The translations under genes and the position numbers were made by a program. From contig CM066732.1 of NCBI GenBank assembly GCA_033961575.1, positions 67,804,687 to 67,868,686 on the forward strand: 64,000 bases of DNA, read 5' to 3'. This stretch comes from Aselliscus stoliczkanus. Its lineage: Eukaryota > Chordata > Mammalia > Chiroptera > Hipposideridae. The notes under the pieces were generated by a model that was not told the DNA's origin, searched no databases, and saw only the letters and a list, made by a program, of their open reading frames with translations. Shown here in pieces: positions 45,190-56,481 of this stretch (position 1 is the first letter of the stretch; each line of letters starts with the position of its first letter).

Positions 45190-45345
45190 CAGCTATGATA
45201 CAGTGTACTATAACTGCAGATTTATTTGCCTCTCTCCCATTGGATTCTGAATTCTTTGTGGACCAGTGATATGCTTTCTCTTTGTTCCTCTAGTCCCTAG
45301 CATGATTTGATCAGATGCAGATGCCCAAGAAATGTTAATATACTA
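45190..45345 (+). repeat. L2 3' UTR fragment
   Basis: The text tttgcctctctcccattgga, ttctgaattctttgtggacc and cctctagtccctagcatgat follows the plus-strand L2 3' UTR ('tagactgtgagctcc ... gtccctagcacag'). Confidence 0.6.
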
Positions 45346-45855
45346 GAGTTAAACTGACCAAGGCTAATTCCTTTAACATCTGACAAGCCATTTAAATTTT
45401 GAGGACAACTGTGATTGTAAATAAGTCTCAGGTAATATTTATGCATCAATAAACATTGGTATATATTTTTTAAAACTCAGTTTTGCTGTCCTTGTAAATG
45501 TTTCTATTTTATGCTTGTAAATGTTTCTATTTGTGTACATCTTGAGGGTGTCAGTAGTTTTGGCTGCAAGTGCTGATTTCCCCCTTACATCACTATTTTA
45601 AAGCTTCCTGTGGCTTAGGGGTTTTGGTATTCTCTCCAAGGCGACTGGTTTCCTTAACTTCAGGGATATGTCTTTCTTCTTAGTAGTTCTTCTGCCTAAC
45701 AACTGTACATGGCACTCTGTAAAAATTTTCAATATATCCACTGATAACATAATTAAGTGAACATTTTCACTAAATTGTCAAACTCAGTAAGTTTACTTAG
45801 AAAACGAGATTTTATGTTACTTTCACCTTTCCCAAAATATTTCGGAAACTCCGAT
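45346..45855. other. Unique stretch with a small tandem duplication
   Basis: An exact 19-bp repeat cttgtaaatgtttctattt occurs at 45491-45509 and 45514-45532 (period 23). Nothing else is recognised. Confidence 0.5.
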
Positions 45856-45886
45856 TCCTCTGGGAATTTTTAAAAATTTTATTTTA

Positions 45887-46820
45887 TGTTGGGAGCCGTC
45901 AGCACCCCAATATATGACAAGGTTTCATGGTCCGTTATAGTCTCCATGCCTGTGAACCCATGTGCCTTTTCTCTACATCAGATCCTGTAGGAGACAGTAC
46001 TTTCACTGTATTTATGGCAAGTTCTTGTGGTACCCCAATGAGATAACTACGCAGCCAACGACGGGTAAGATCTCCTAGAAAAGAGAGGAGACAATCTAAG
46101 CCAGGCGGTAGTTCTGTGGGGACCCCAGGACTAAGAAATAGGGGACTCAAGCCCCTTGGAAACAGGCCCAGACCCCTGGCCACATAAGCCAAAAAGCCTG
46201 GCTGTGAGTAACTGATAATAACATAATCCGTTAAGCTCATTTGCCTAAGATAATCACAGTGAAAAGTCTCCTTGGAGACTAAAAGTCTCCAGGCCATGAG
46301 AGTTCTGATAAGGGAGAACATGCTGACCATGAGCTATGTTACTCTATAGCCTTAATTGGATTCTTTGCCTTATACATTGTTGTAGCAACAGACTCTGAAG
46401 CTTTAGCTCAAATATATGCTCTGTGAGTCTTACGACTGGAATCTAGGACTAGATAGTCAAGGTAATCATGGTAACCATTCTTCAGGTGATATGTAGAAAC
46501 TGAGTCTGGGTCATAAAGAGATTATCATAGATGAGATTATCCTTAACCGTAGAAAAGGTCACAATGTGCCCTGAGGAGAGCAATTATAAGGACTAAAGGT
46601 CTTAAGAGAAAAATACATCAAAACTATGTGGAACTTAAACTTGTGATTGGATTATGGTCAAAAGTCCCTATAAAAAGGACATGTTATTGCAATAAAGTGT
46701 GACCCTTTTTTTCTCTTTAACTCCCCCGGTGTCTCCACTATCTCCCTTCTTTATTTTCCTCCCCCGCCGACTCTGTGTCCACCTTCTTGAGCCCTGGTCA
46801 GCGGAGGCTGGTCCCCCGCA
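45887..46820 (+). mobile_element. Solo LTR of an endogenous retrovirus, probably class II
   Basis: The 934-bp unit starts TGTTGGGAGCCGTC and ends CCCCCGCA, the TG...CA signature of retroviral LTRs. It lies between 6-bp repeats atttta (45881-45886 and 46821-46826). Six-base duplications are usual for class II (betaretrovirus-like) elements. A TATA box (tataaaaa, 46669-46676) is followed by AATAAA at 46691-46696 and a pyrimidine-rich U5, implying a very short R region. A reverse CCAAT (attgg) lies just upstream at 46646-46650. No internal retroviral genes are present nearby, so this is a solo LTR left by LTR-LTR recombination. Minus-strand open frames within it are not genes. Confidence 0.9.
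46646..46696 (+). promoter_or_regulatory. LTR promoter and polyadenylation signal
   Basis: attgg (46646-46650, complement of CCAAT), tataaaaa (46669-46676) and AATAAA (46691-46696) occur in the expected order for a Pol II retroviral promoter with a compact R. Present activity is unknown. Confidence 0.6.
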
Positions 46821-47218
46821 ATTTTATTATTAGTTTCAGGTGTACAAAGCAACATAGTAATTAGACATTTATACCCCTCACAAGGTGATACCCTCCCCCT
46901 CAGTCTACTACCCCTCTGACATCGTATATAGATGTTATAATACCATTGACTTTATTCCCTATGCTGTACTTTACATCCCATGACTATATATATTTCATTA
47001 TAGTTGACATTTAATATTTTTATATTAGTTTGAGGTGTATAGTGCAGTGGTTAGGCATTTATATAATCTATGAAATGATCCCCCCGATAAGTCCAGGACC
47101 CGTCGGACATCCTACATGGTCTTTACAATTATTGATTATATTCCCCATACTGTATTTCGCATCCCCATGAGTATTTTGCAACTACCAATTTGTACTTTCT
47201 AATCTCCTCTGGGAATTT

Positions 47219-47954
47219 AACATTAGTTGAAATCATTACACCTTTCGTAGTTTTGCTTATGATTTTCCCTTTCCTCTCATTTCTTGACTGCACATTTTGA
47301 ATTAGTTTCAGAAACTGAGTTTTGGAACCTATGAGCCATACCATTAACCAGGTCGTTTAACAGTATGAAAATGCTTTCAGAGAGATCGGTATAGGTTTTC
47401 CAGAGGAAATAATTTCCCTTCTCACCACTGGCTACAACTTTGGAAACTGCCTTTTTACCTCCTGAAGTTAGCGATGGCAGTGAGTGTCTTCCATATCTAT
47501 TGTAAATGCAACTTCCACAGCAGCTTTATAGAGCTTGCCCTGGCATCCCTGAACATCCTGTTAATGAAAGATTCACAGCCCTGTTTCACCTTCATTCTCC
47601 TCTGTGGCCTATGCTGTCAGGTTTTGCTCCTCTTCCTCAGTAACGTGAAACTGAAATTAGAATTCCACATGAAGGCGTCATTCCCTGAGGGGACTGAGAA
47701 CTCTACCCTCTTCTGAACTGTCCTCTTACTGAGCATCTGTCAGTAGTAGCTCACTTCTTAAAATGTGGACATTTCACCATCCTGTCACTCAATTAGACAT
47801 AGTGTCTACCCCTTGAGCAAGTAGAGTCCTTGGGGGAAAGAGGTGTAATAGAAACCTCATAATTCATAAACCATCATTCCAATCATGCCTTCATAACCAT
47901 AAGCATTTTCCTCAAGTAGCCTATTGGTAGATATCACCAAGACTTTTGGGGATA
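47219..47954. other. Unique stretch, nothing recognised
   Basis: An 80-codon open frame at 47474-47716 encodes a hydrophobic stretch but has no recognisable domain. No repeat family is seen. Confidence 0.45.
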
Positions 47955-48060
47955 AGTCAGGGTATTAATATCTATTTCACTGGGTTGTTAGGACTATTAA
48001 ATGAGCTAATGGTTTGCACTCTGGCTGATAACAACCAGTCAATAAAATGTACTTATTTTC
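47955..48060 (+). repeat. MIR 3' fragment
   Basis: The text ttaatatctatttcactggg, ttgttaggactattaaatga and gctaatggtttgcactctgg follows the MIR core and 3' half on the plus strand. Confidence 0.6.
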
Positions 48061-48150
48061 ATAATAATGAGTACATCTGTAACATGCATAAAATAAACTG
48101 CTAATTATTTGACTATATTTCTAGACAGCTTAGGGAAGGAATGATAATTT

Positions 48151-48808
48151 GTTTTTTGTTTTTTGTTTTTAAATTGGGGAATTGGGGGAAGGGAACAGTG
48201 TTGGGAAATTGGGGGAGGGGACCAGCCAAGTTGTTGTTCTTCAATCTTTGTTGTGGAGGGCGCCAGTCACCAACTGGCTTCCCTTGGGCAGCTCATGGCC
48301 TCTGAGCTCAAGGTGTTGTGTTCAACCTTAGTTGCGGGTGGGCATAGCCACAATCCCATGTGGGAGTCAAACCAGCAGCCTTGTTGTTAAGAGTGCTGGC
48401 TTTATACACTGAACCATCCAGGCGGCAGCTCAGCTCAGCTCAAGGTGCCAAGTTCAGTCTTAGTTGCAGGTGCGCATAGCCACCATCCCATGTGTGAGTC
48501 AAACCTGCAGCCCTGTGGTTAAGAGTGCACGCCCTATCCACTGAGTCATCCGGGTGGCAGCTCAGCTCAAGGTACCAAGTTCAGTCTCAGTTGTGGGTGG
48601 GTGAAGCCCACCATCAAACAGGCAGCCTTGTTGTTAGAAGCACAGTGCTCTCACCAGCTGAGCCATTTTGCCACCTGTTGGCAGCTCAGCGGCAGCTCAG
48701 CTCAGGCACAGCATCACTGGCCCATGTGGGAATCGAACCGGTGGCGCTGTTGCTCAGAGCTCATGCCCGTAAGCTAACTTTTAACCAACCAAGCCACTCA
48801 GTTGGCCC
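48151..48808 (-). mobile_element. Compound SINE with four tRNA-like heads
   Basis: On the minus strand four tRNA-like modules follow each other at about 125-131 bp spacing. Head 1 (48700-48806) is ggccaactgagtggcttggt with ggttcgattcccac. Head 2 (48601-48682) is aaaatggctcagctggtgag. Head 3 (48470-48557) is ggatgactcagtggataggg with ggtttgactcacac. Head 4 (48334-48426) is ggatggttcagtgtataaag with ggtttgactcccac. Linkers repeat ctgaacttggtaccttgagc. The 3' body (48151-48330) ends in the same ccaattcccc repeats as the long SINEs but has no AATAAA. Flanks aatgataattt and aacaataatct are a possible decayed target duplication. Confidence 0.85.
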
Positions 48809-50290
48809 CCAACAATAATCTTATTACAATTCAACCCAAAAATTATAGTCATAAAAGTGGAGGTTTGACATGCATTTTATACATTTATTTTAAGTAAATT
48901 AAATTGGATACATTATGAGTAGAAAACAAATATATGATCAGAATAAAGGATCTATAAGATCATTTTAAATGAATGTATGAATTTAAAGAGTTGATGTATT
49001 ATGGTGAAGATGTAAGCTGACATAACCCTGCATCTTCCTAGGATGCAGTATTTTTATTTCTGTCTTAAAACCTAATGGGGACTGATCCTGATAGCTGACT
49101 TCTAAAGGCCATTTCCTTTCTTGACCTCTGTTTCAGCTTCAATACAAAATTTAAAAGCTTACTAAACATACAGAGAGCTGCTAAGTATATGAGTATATTC
49201 AATGTAATACGTGAAATGTATCTTAGCCATTGATCAATTTTCTGAATAATATTTGCTTTGCTTCTATTTTACAGACCTCCAATTTAGTGTCCCTTTGGAG
49301 TCATACTGTTTCTTATGAAGAAATTAGCTATTTCACTTAAAATTCTGTTGAAAGATCTAGAGCAACTTGTTTTCCAAAAATAACTATCAGTAAGGTAAGA
49401 AAGAGTTTTGTTAAGCTCATGGTATTGCTTTAGAAAAGGTAGCACAGCCAGTTTGTAAACTTACTAATTATCCTGGCATTTTTTTCTGGGCCTGGAACAG
49501 TTTCAAAATATATCCACATATTTTACTGTCCTAGTCAAGATTTCTTAAGGCAAAGCTTAGCATGGTTCACAAAAGAGGATTATTTAAATTTATTTTTAGT
49601 AATATACCTCCAATTCCTCATTTACCATTACAAACTTGTTGGGGTAGACAAATAATTATTCTGGACCTTTTCAAATCTTTGTGTGAAACCACACATATAT
49701 AATTAGGGCAGTTCCTAATATCTCACCTGTGTTAACTCCGTAGTTGTTTTTTTAAAAAAAAGTCATGAACAGGGATAGGAATATCATTCAGAAAATAGAA
49801 GTGTTGTAATTTTTGCTATAAGCATCAGAACTAGGGACCACATTCATATGCATACATAGATGAATTTTCAGAGGTGTTTCATAAAAGTTGACCACAAAAG
49901 TATTTTGTGTTGTTGTTGCTTTTCTGTTGTTGTTGCAGAAATTCAGTCAAGAGGTAATGGTTTTGTAAAGGTGCTTGGGAAATTGTAGGATTCTGGATAT
50001 ATTTCAAACATGGAGACCATGTAATTTCCTGATAGACTGGCTGTAGTTTTTCAAGAAATAGAGGAATCAAGACCCCAAGAGTTTTGGTTAGGCAGCTGGA
50101 AGAATGAAGTCGCCATCCTGTGAGAAAGAAAGAAACATTCTGAAGATATTTTTTGGGGAAACTGTTGAGTTTTACAAGTGATAATTTTGAGATGCCTATT
50201 ACACATGAAAGTAGAATATCTTTCCTTTGAGCTCCAAAATCTTTACTCTTCTCTGTTCTGCTCTCTGCCCCAGGAGACTGATCTATGTTC
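48809..50290. other. Unique DNA, nothing recognised
   Basis: AT-rich with no recognised repeat. A (gttgtt)n patch lies at 49908-49936. A 137-codon open frame on minus (49879-50292) has no recognisable domain. Confidence 0.45.
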
Positions 50291-50690
50291 ATTTCTTCAG
50301 TGGGACCACTTTGCCCTGTAGCTTCTGATTGTGTTCAGCCAGTGAGGACCTCATAGTCTGGAGGGAGGAAGGAGAAGGAGATCATGGTCTGTTTTCCTGG
50401 CTTCCTTAGAGTGAAGTTTTTCTCTAGTTCTCTGTGTTACCCGACCAAATGTTACTACTGTTCTCCTGCTGGTCTCATGTACATAATTTTCTTCTTCCTC
50501 ATCACTTCAAACTTATGGGTCTTAACAGGTCTGCTGCTACTGACTCTGTCACTGCGCTGTCTACCTTGGTTCTCTTACTCTGCCCACACCTTTGTAAATA
50601 GTCACTTTGTCAGTAAATGCTCCTCAAATTTCCTAAAGTTAGTGTGCCCTCTATTTCTTACCTGGACCCTGTATGATATACTATCTAAGT
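50291..50690 (+). repeat. Possible old LTR (ERVL/MaLR-like) fragment
   Basis: The right end (cagtaaatgctcctcaaatt, tagtgtgccctctatttctt, acctggaccctgtatgatat) resembles the U5 end of old mammalian ERVL or MaLR LTRs ('gtgtgccatctgtttcctgc ... ctgactgata'). The left part is too decayed to place. The plus-strand 104-codon open frame here is not a gene. Confidence 0.35.
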
Positions 50691-50709
50691 GGAGCTGAAA
50701 AGTAAGATG

Positions 50710-51180
50710 TTGATTGTATAGCTCTGGAGTTCAGGAGGGAGGTCTGGCTTAAAGATATAAATTGTGAGTCATTAGCATATAAATGGCATTGAAGTAATGA
50801 ATCTGGAAGAGATTATTATCAAGAGAATAAATAGAGAATAGAAAAAGAGCACATCTAGGGCTTGTTCTGAAAAAAGGAACCTGCAATTGAATCCAAAAAG
50901 GAGTATCTCATGACGTGGAAGGGAAATGAGTGTGGCATCCCGGCCAAATGAAGAGAGTGCAGCAAAGAGAAGGGGGAGATTAACTGTGTTAAATACTCCT
51001 GATAATTATTATCAGAATGGAGAATTGACCACTGGTGTGAACAACATGATAGAGATAGAAATTGATTGAGGTAGTTTCAAGACTGGATGATTTTGAGGGA
51101 TTGGAAACAAGGATTATAGACAATTTTTGAAGTGTTTTGCTGCAATGGGATGCAAAATAATGGATGATAGGGGGTGATGG
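50710..51180 (-). repeat. L2 reverse-transcriptase region, antisense
   Basis: The text tatagctctggagttcagga, gtgagtcattagcatataaa and tggcattgaagtaatgaatc is the complement of the L2 segment encoding the YADD region. After a gap it continues gagtgtggcatcccggccaa, taactgtgttaaatactcct and ttgaccactggtgtgaacaa, the complement of the upstream palm region. Purine runs and stops show that the frame is dead. Confidence 0.8.
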
Positions 51181-51439
51181 AAGTGGGTCAAGATCACAAG
51201 AAAGGAGGACTGTCTGTACTTATTCTCTTGCTAATCTCTTCCAGACCTGACTTTAAATACTATAGACATGCATACACTTCACTGCAAGTGATATTCCGGG
51301 GAATGGAAACAGAATTCGCAAACAGAATAGATCTGAAATCGGGGTACATTTGGGGAACTGAATGACTACCAGTAGCTCAACATGGCTGTAGGATGGACTG
51401 AAAGCAGAGATGAGGCCCTTAGTCCAGTAGCCTAAGAAG

Positions 51440-51680
51440 TACCAAGTCCCTTCAATAACCATGTGAGTGAGTGTGCAAGCAGAGCCTCCCTCAACTGAGC
51501 CTTGAGATTTCTGCAGTCCCAGCTGACACCTTGATAGTGGCCTTATAAAGGACTCTGAACTAGCAGACCCAGCTAAGTCACTCCTAGGTTCGTGACCTAC
51601 AGAAACTGGGAGAAAATAAAATTTAAATCACTTGGTTTTGAAGTAATTCTTCTATGTAGCAATAGTTAACAAATATAATA
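51440..51680 (+). mobile_element. MLT1-type MaLR LTR, 3' part
   Basis: The text gcagtcccagctgacacctt, gatagtggccttataaagga, gcagacccagctaagtcact, gacctacagaaactgggaga and the end tctatgtagcaatagttaac follow the MLT1 LTR order ('cagctaagctgctcc ... cacagaaactgtgagataataa'). The left half is poorly preserved. Confidence 0.8.
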
Positions 51681-52204
51681 TTTCAGAAAAATCACTCCAG
51701 TGTCAAGAATACATTAAAAAGGAGCAAAACTGGAAGCAGTCACTCCAGTAAGGAGTCTGCTTGTCAAAATGCAGGTGAGAAGTAACAGTTGCAGTTACTG
51801 TACTCACCTGAAACATTCTGAAAGATCTTTTTCCCTTCTACTTTTCCCCGCAGCTGTCAGTCCTCAGAGTGTTTACCTCACTCCTATAAGCCAGCCTAAT
51901 ATTAGTTCTACTGTCTCTCACATGAACCCGTTTCACTGTAGTTAAGTCTTCTGTTTGCGCCTATATCATAAGTAACACCCTGTGGCCCAGAAAATTCCAG
52001 GAAAGATTTCAACTTAATTACTAGGCTGCTTAAAATTCAGTACATCAATTTTGAGTACTGTATAGGACTTGAAAGGTAGCATATTACCCATCAATATTTT
52101 AGCATGTGTACCTTTATCAGAATAATAGGAACAGGACCCTGAGAGAATAGAACACAGAACAGACTGCTACTTTTGTGTGTGAAAGAAGGGAAGGGAAAAC
52201 ATAC
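51681..52204. other. Unique stretch, nothing recognised
   Basis: No repeat or coding signal is recognised. Confidence 0.45.
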
Positions 52205-52268
52205 TCCAGTGTCTAGTGCCTGGCACATAGTCGATGTTTAATAAATACTGACTGAATTAACAAACGGA
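52205..52268 (+). repeat. L2 3' end fragment
   Basis: The text gtctagtgcctggcacatag, tcgatgtttaataaatactg and actgaatta is the plus-strand L2 terminus ('gcctggcacatagtaggtgctcaataaat'). Confidence 0.8.
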
Positions 52269-55024
52269 TATAGAAGCTGGAATGAGGAGGCTCTTAAATT
52301 CAGGAAAGAATATGAGGACACAAGAGGTTCGGAGGAGGCTGGGATAGTAGTGGAAGGACAAAGTGAAACACAGAAGAGGAATTTGGGAGGAGGTACTCTG
52401 TGAGCTACCAGCTTTACAGTTTTATTTAGTCGTAGCCATACTTAACTGATGGGCGGGGGTGGGGTGGGGGGGAGGAGACATGATAAAACTGAAGATTAAC
52501 ATATTGTTTAGAGGGTCTGAGGCAGTGCATTCTATTGTATAAGGGGTAAATGGGTTATTTTTTTCTTTAAATATTCAGGCAGTATCAATACATAGAGTTT
52601 CTGGAGAAATAACATTCAACTTACTCTGTCAATATCAGTGAAAGTTCAATTGAAAGAGGCTTCCAGCATGTAGGTGAAATTCTATAAAATTTCAAGTCTG
52701 TGAAATGAAAAGAAATACTTCTTATTTCATACCCCTTTGGTAGATTTGAAGAGTTTTGGAATTGGGGTTTTATTGAGCTGTATCTAATGTTATACTGGAT
52801 AGGCTGCATTAATGGAGACCAGAGGGAATTCTAGGATTATTGAAACAAAAAATTCAGCTAATAATGGAATACATTAAGCAACAATGCCAAGAAGGATTAG
52901 ATATTTCTGGTTTCCCATTTCTAATTACACAGTTTTCATTTCTGCTTATTTTTAGAATGCTCATGGCATGATTTAACTATGAGTTTAATTTTATTACTAT
53001 CATATTCTGGGTATTCAATAAAGCTATTCCAATAGATGCTGCTGCCTTATATTCTGGATATGACTGTAGTAAAAAGTAGCATGAAGATTAAGGATTTTGT
53101 CTATATTTTCTCCAGATTTTATTATTTTTCATTAGATTTTCATTTAAATGTGCAAAATGGTGATATCATTTATTTTAACCTTAAGATTAAACAAATGAGT
53201 TGAGTATCATATTTATGATATTAGAAGTTAATGTTTTGATCTGTTTCTAAATAAAATGGAGAATTTAAACGTGGTGAGATCACACTTGGTAATATAAAAT
53301 GTTTTTATACTGTGTGCCATGTTTGGAAGGTAGCTTTGAGTAATTTATGTGTAGGGGGAAAAAATGAATATCTTAAAATTCTACCCTTGACACTACATGC
53401 AGTAATAGTTATTAGTGAAGTCAACATATTGCTTGACTGTCTTCATTACTACTTTATGACTACTTGTATTTAATTAATAGCTTTTTGTTGTTGTTATTTT
53501 ATCCTTCCAATGTACTGAAATTTCTGGAATACTCAATACAGCTGTTCCATTTGATGACACTGCCTCATTAGTTTGATGCATTTGAGCATACATACTAATA
53601 AACACAGTCACAAAGAAAACATACTTTATTTTGTCCTTCTCTGGTGTTCCTTTTTGAAGTAAAACATTTGCCACTAGTGGATGTTACAGCTCAAATGTAA
53701 CCAAAGGAAAAATCTCAGCAAAAGACACAGATGGTCTCATTGGACTCTAGAGGAACTTCCTGTCTATATCAATGGCACTTTCTCCCTGGTCTGTCTACCT
53801 AACTGTTTGCACAGCTTAAAATTAATTTTTCAGGTAGTACTTCAATAGTTATAATTAACATCAAGGCTGTAATTTCCTAGCCTGGGCAGATGAAGAGTTC
53901 CATTCTAAAAAAAGACCTGGCTAAAAGTTTCTGGATAAACTTATGGCCCCTTTCTGGTAAGAGATTTCCCTGCAATGTGTGGCAACATGCATGTGCATGT
54001 GCTTTATTAATATGTATTACTGCTTCAGCCATTGTCATGCATCACAAATGAGGGGATGGGGTGGAGGGGGTGATTTCCATCTTTTTCTGAGGAGGAGAAG
54101 ATATGTTCCTCTCAAACAAATCCTAAATTGGATTTTGTGGACCATAACTGACATTGATGGTTTTGTCTGCAATAGACTTGAAAAGTAGTTTTCTTTTTCC
54201 ATTGTGGAATTTTCTGTTTGTTACAAAGCTATGTCAATAGAAGAGTAGAGATTTATGCTCTCATATCTGACATTTAATGTTCATTCAATTTCACTGCAAT
54301 ATTTTCTAAAAGAGGGTTCCCATGTAGATTAACAACATGTAAGAAGAAGAAAATTTTAAGCTGCCAAATTACAGTTGCAGCCAAACACTAACCTTTTAAA
54401 GAAGTCTCAGTAGCTTGGAAGGAATTGAAACCTCTTTGGAATTTGTTTTCAGGGCTCTATATCTTGATTGATTAGTAGACTCTGCTGAATTTGATTTATT
54501 TTATACTATTCTGTTTTAATTTATCTAATTCTACAGAACAATGAGCACCCAAAACTTCTAGATATAACAACCACAAAGACGGAAGTGTAAGACTGAGGTA
54601 ATGACTGTATATCAAGAGATTGCAAATCAAGAATATTTAATTCATTTATACCCTTCTTTGGTCCTAAAAAGTATTTAATGAAAGTTTTAAAGAGGTATAA
54701 AATAAAGTTAATTGATAGGGAAGAAACATCTAAAAGTAGAGAAGAAACATGATACTGATTTGGGTTTTTTTGTTTTTGTTTTTGTCTTTTAAAAGCTCTA
54801 GATAATCTATGTTAAAGCAGATTGGTTATAAAGGCAGTAAAGAGGGAGACTAGTTAATGGAATATTTGTGATAGCTAGAAGGGCTGCCATGCAAAAATGG
54901 CAAGGTGAATCTTAACATTCATGTTCTCTTCTAATATGGCAAGTTTCAGAAAGCTCATTCCTTTTGCTTACTTTACCTAAAACCCACCTGGAAATGTTCT
55001 TGTGGTTGTAATTGGTTTTGTGGA
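52269..55024. other. Unique DNA with a spaced ~46-bp duplicate motif
   Basis: Two diverged direct copies (ttctgggtattcaataaagc 53006-53051, ttctggaatactcaatacag 53522-53568) match at roughly three quarters of positions. A G-rich patch (gggcgggggtggggtggggg) lies at about 52452-52472. A (gtttttt) patch is at 54765-54790. No gene is seen. Confidence 0.45.
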
Positions 55025-55100
55025 GTCCTTGCCCCACCACCCCATGGCCCAGGGCCTGGCGTATAGTATTAAGTACTTAGTAAATGTTAAAGGTCTTATT
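55025..55100 (+). repeat. L2 3' end fragment
   Basis: The text cccatggcccagggcctggc, gtatagtattaagtacttag and taaatgttaaagg is a short plus-strand L2 3' end. Confidence 0.6.
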
Positions 55101-55394
55101 ACTAGAATGTTTCATTTAAATTGTATGGAGCTCTGAGGATGTTATATTCATGAATATTTTGGATTCACTGTGTCCCTATCTATAGAACATTTTAATGAAT
55201 CCCTGAGGGAAAAACAAGAAAAACATTTCTTTTTGTCTTTATTTTATTGTGGATATAATTCTTGGTCAAATAAAGTAACCTCCAAAATGTCTTCTAAATG
55301 AACAAGAAAGTGTCCTTTAAAGTTAGTACCTCTGAATCTAAGAGTTTAGAAATAAGATTTAGAAGCAGGATATAATATATGTAAACATAGGAAA

Positions 55395-55796
55395 AGATAG
55401 TTTGGCTTTTATTTTTTTTTAACTTTATTCCTTCATTATTATTATTTTTAAAGATTTTATTGGGGAACTGGGGAAGGGGAACAGACAAGTTGCTGTCCTT
55501 TTGTTCTTCAATCTAATGCTTCACTGGCCCATGTTGGTATTGTGATCATTGTGCTCATCCCTGGATGAGGCAGATAGGTAGCAGGCCATTGGACGGCTGC
55601 TCATTACGGCTCACGGCAGCTCACGCCTGCTGCCAGGCACTCATGCTGACTGCTGGCTACCATCTTAGCTGTAGAGGGTGCAGCCCCACTGGCCCATGTG
55701 GGAATTGAACTGGCGGCCATGTTGCTCAGAGCTCGTGCTCCCAAGCCAACTCTTAACCAACTGAGCCACTTGGCCAGCCCAGATAATTTGGCCTTT
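55395..55796 (-). mobile_element. Long tRNA-derived SINE with intact 3' signals
   Basis: The insert is 55410-55780, flanked by agatagtttggcttt (55395-55409) and agataatttggccttt (55781-55796). On the minus strand the head gggctggccaagtggctcag with ttcaattcccac leads to a gtgagc/gccgtgagc-type middle and gaacaaaaggacagcaactt. It ends ccccaataaaatcttt (AATAAA complement at 55456-55461) and a mixed A/AT tail. This is among the better copies for a family consensus. Confidence 0.9.
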
Positions 55797-55800
55797 AAAC

Positions 55801-56211
55801 CAGAGGGTCCTGAACCTAACTCTAAAAGGCATATTGAATTTAGTTCTTAGTTGAAAGGCAACTATAAAGCCTTGAATAAGCCTTGAGGGAGAGAAAAGGC
55901 ATCCACATTCAAAAGACGTTTGAAACCTGGATCCTTATCTAAGCAAAGGGATTTCCAGAAACTAGTTCCTCATCCCACTGTACAGCCATAGCAGGCATTT
56001 AGTCCTAGGGGGCAGTTCCTTTATATTCATTAATGTTGGAGAGATACATAAACTGTAAGTAAGTGAGAAATAAATAGTAAAGTGTGGTCCAGATGGCTGT
56101 AAAGTGATGACTCATTCAGGGTAATGAAGAATTCAGTTTTAAAAAAAGATCCCTTGGATTAGGAGAGATGTTAAAGCAGGGGAGGTAATTAAAGAAATTG
56201 GGAGAGAAAAT
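55801..56211. other. Unique stretch, nothing recognised
   Basis: No repeat or coding signal is recognised between the two SINEs. Confidence 0.45.
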
Positions 56212-56339
56212 AAAGGAAGCCGAGGACCAGCCGAGTGGCATGGTGGTTAAGTGCTGGCTTGGAAAGCCAACGGCCCCGGTTCAGGTCCCACATATGAGGG
56301 CCAGTGACACTGCCCTCAAAAAAAAAAAAAAAGGAAGCC
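56212..56339 (+). mobile_element. Short-form tRNA SINE
   Basis: The body 56222-56330 runs gaggaccagccgagtggcat to cagtgacactgccctc and an A-tail. The target duplication aaaggaagcc is at 56212-56221 and aaggaagcc at 56331-56339. Box A-like gtggcatggtgg and Box B-like ggttcaggtcc are present. It has the same truncated architecture as 35485, 57677 and 62379. Confidence 0.92.
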
Positions 56340-56481
56340 AAACACCTGTCCAAAGAGGTTATTTGAACAAAGTGACCATAATTAGACAAGACTGTCTTTC
56401 ATATTCTATTTATCTATGTGGACAAATGTGTAATGGTATTACAGTTTTCATCAAAATTGGATGTAATATCAGCACTTATTC

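Larger units (their letters stand above)
45856..47218 (-). mobile_element. 5'-truncated L1 3' UTR carrying a nested solo LTR
   Basis: The L1 insert is 45870-47204 including the LTR, between 14-bp flanks tcctctgggaattt (45856-45869 and 47205-47218). The L1 text is 45870-45886 plus 46827-47204 (attagtttcaggtgtacaaa, ttccctatgctgtactttac, ccaatttgtactttctaatc), about 395 bp, antisense. The LTR 45887-46820 lies within the first bases of the L1 3' end and is therefore younger. The L1 belongs to a third 3' UTR variant, different from the 32.1-kb and 63.4-kb types. Confidence 0.9.

Noticed and set aside
45935..46330. 131-codon open frame on the minus strand
   Set aside because: It lies antisense within the U3 part of the solo LTR and matches no retroviral protein.
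50384..50698. 104-codon hydrophobic open frame
   Set aside because: The region ends like an old LTR and the peptide has no recognisable domain.
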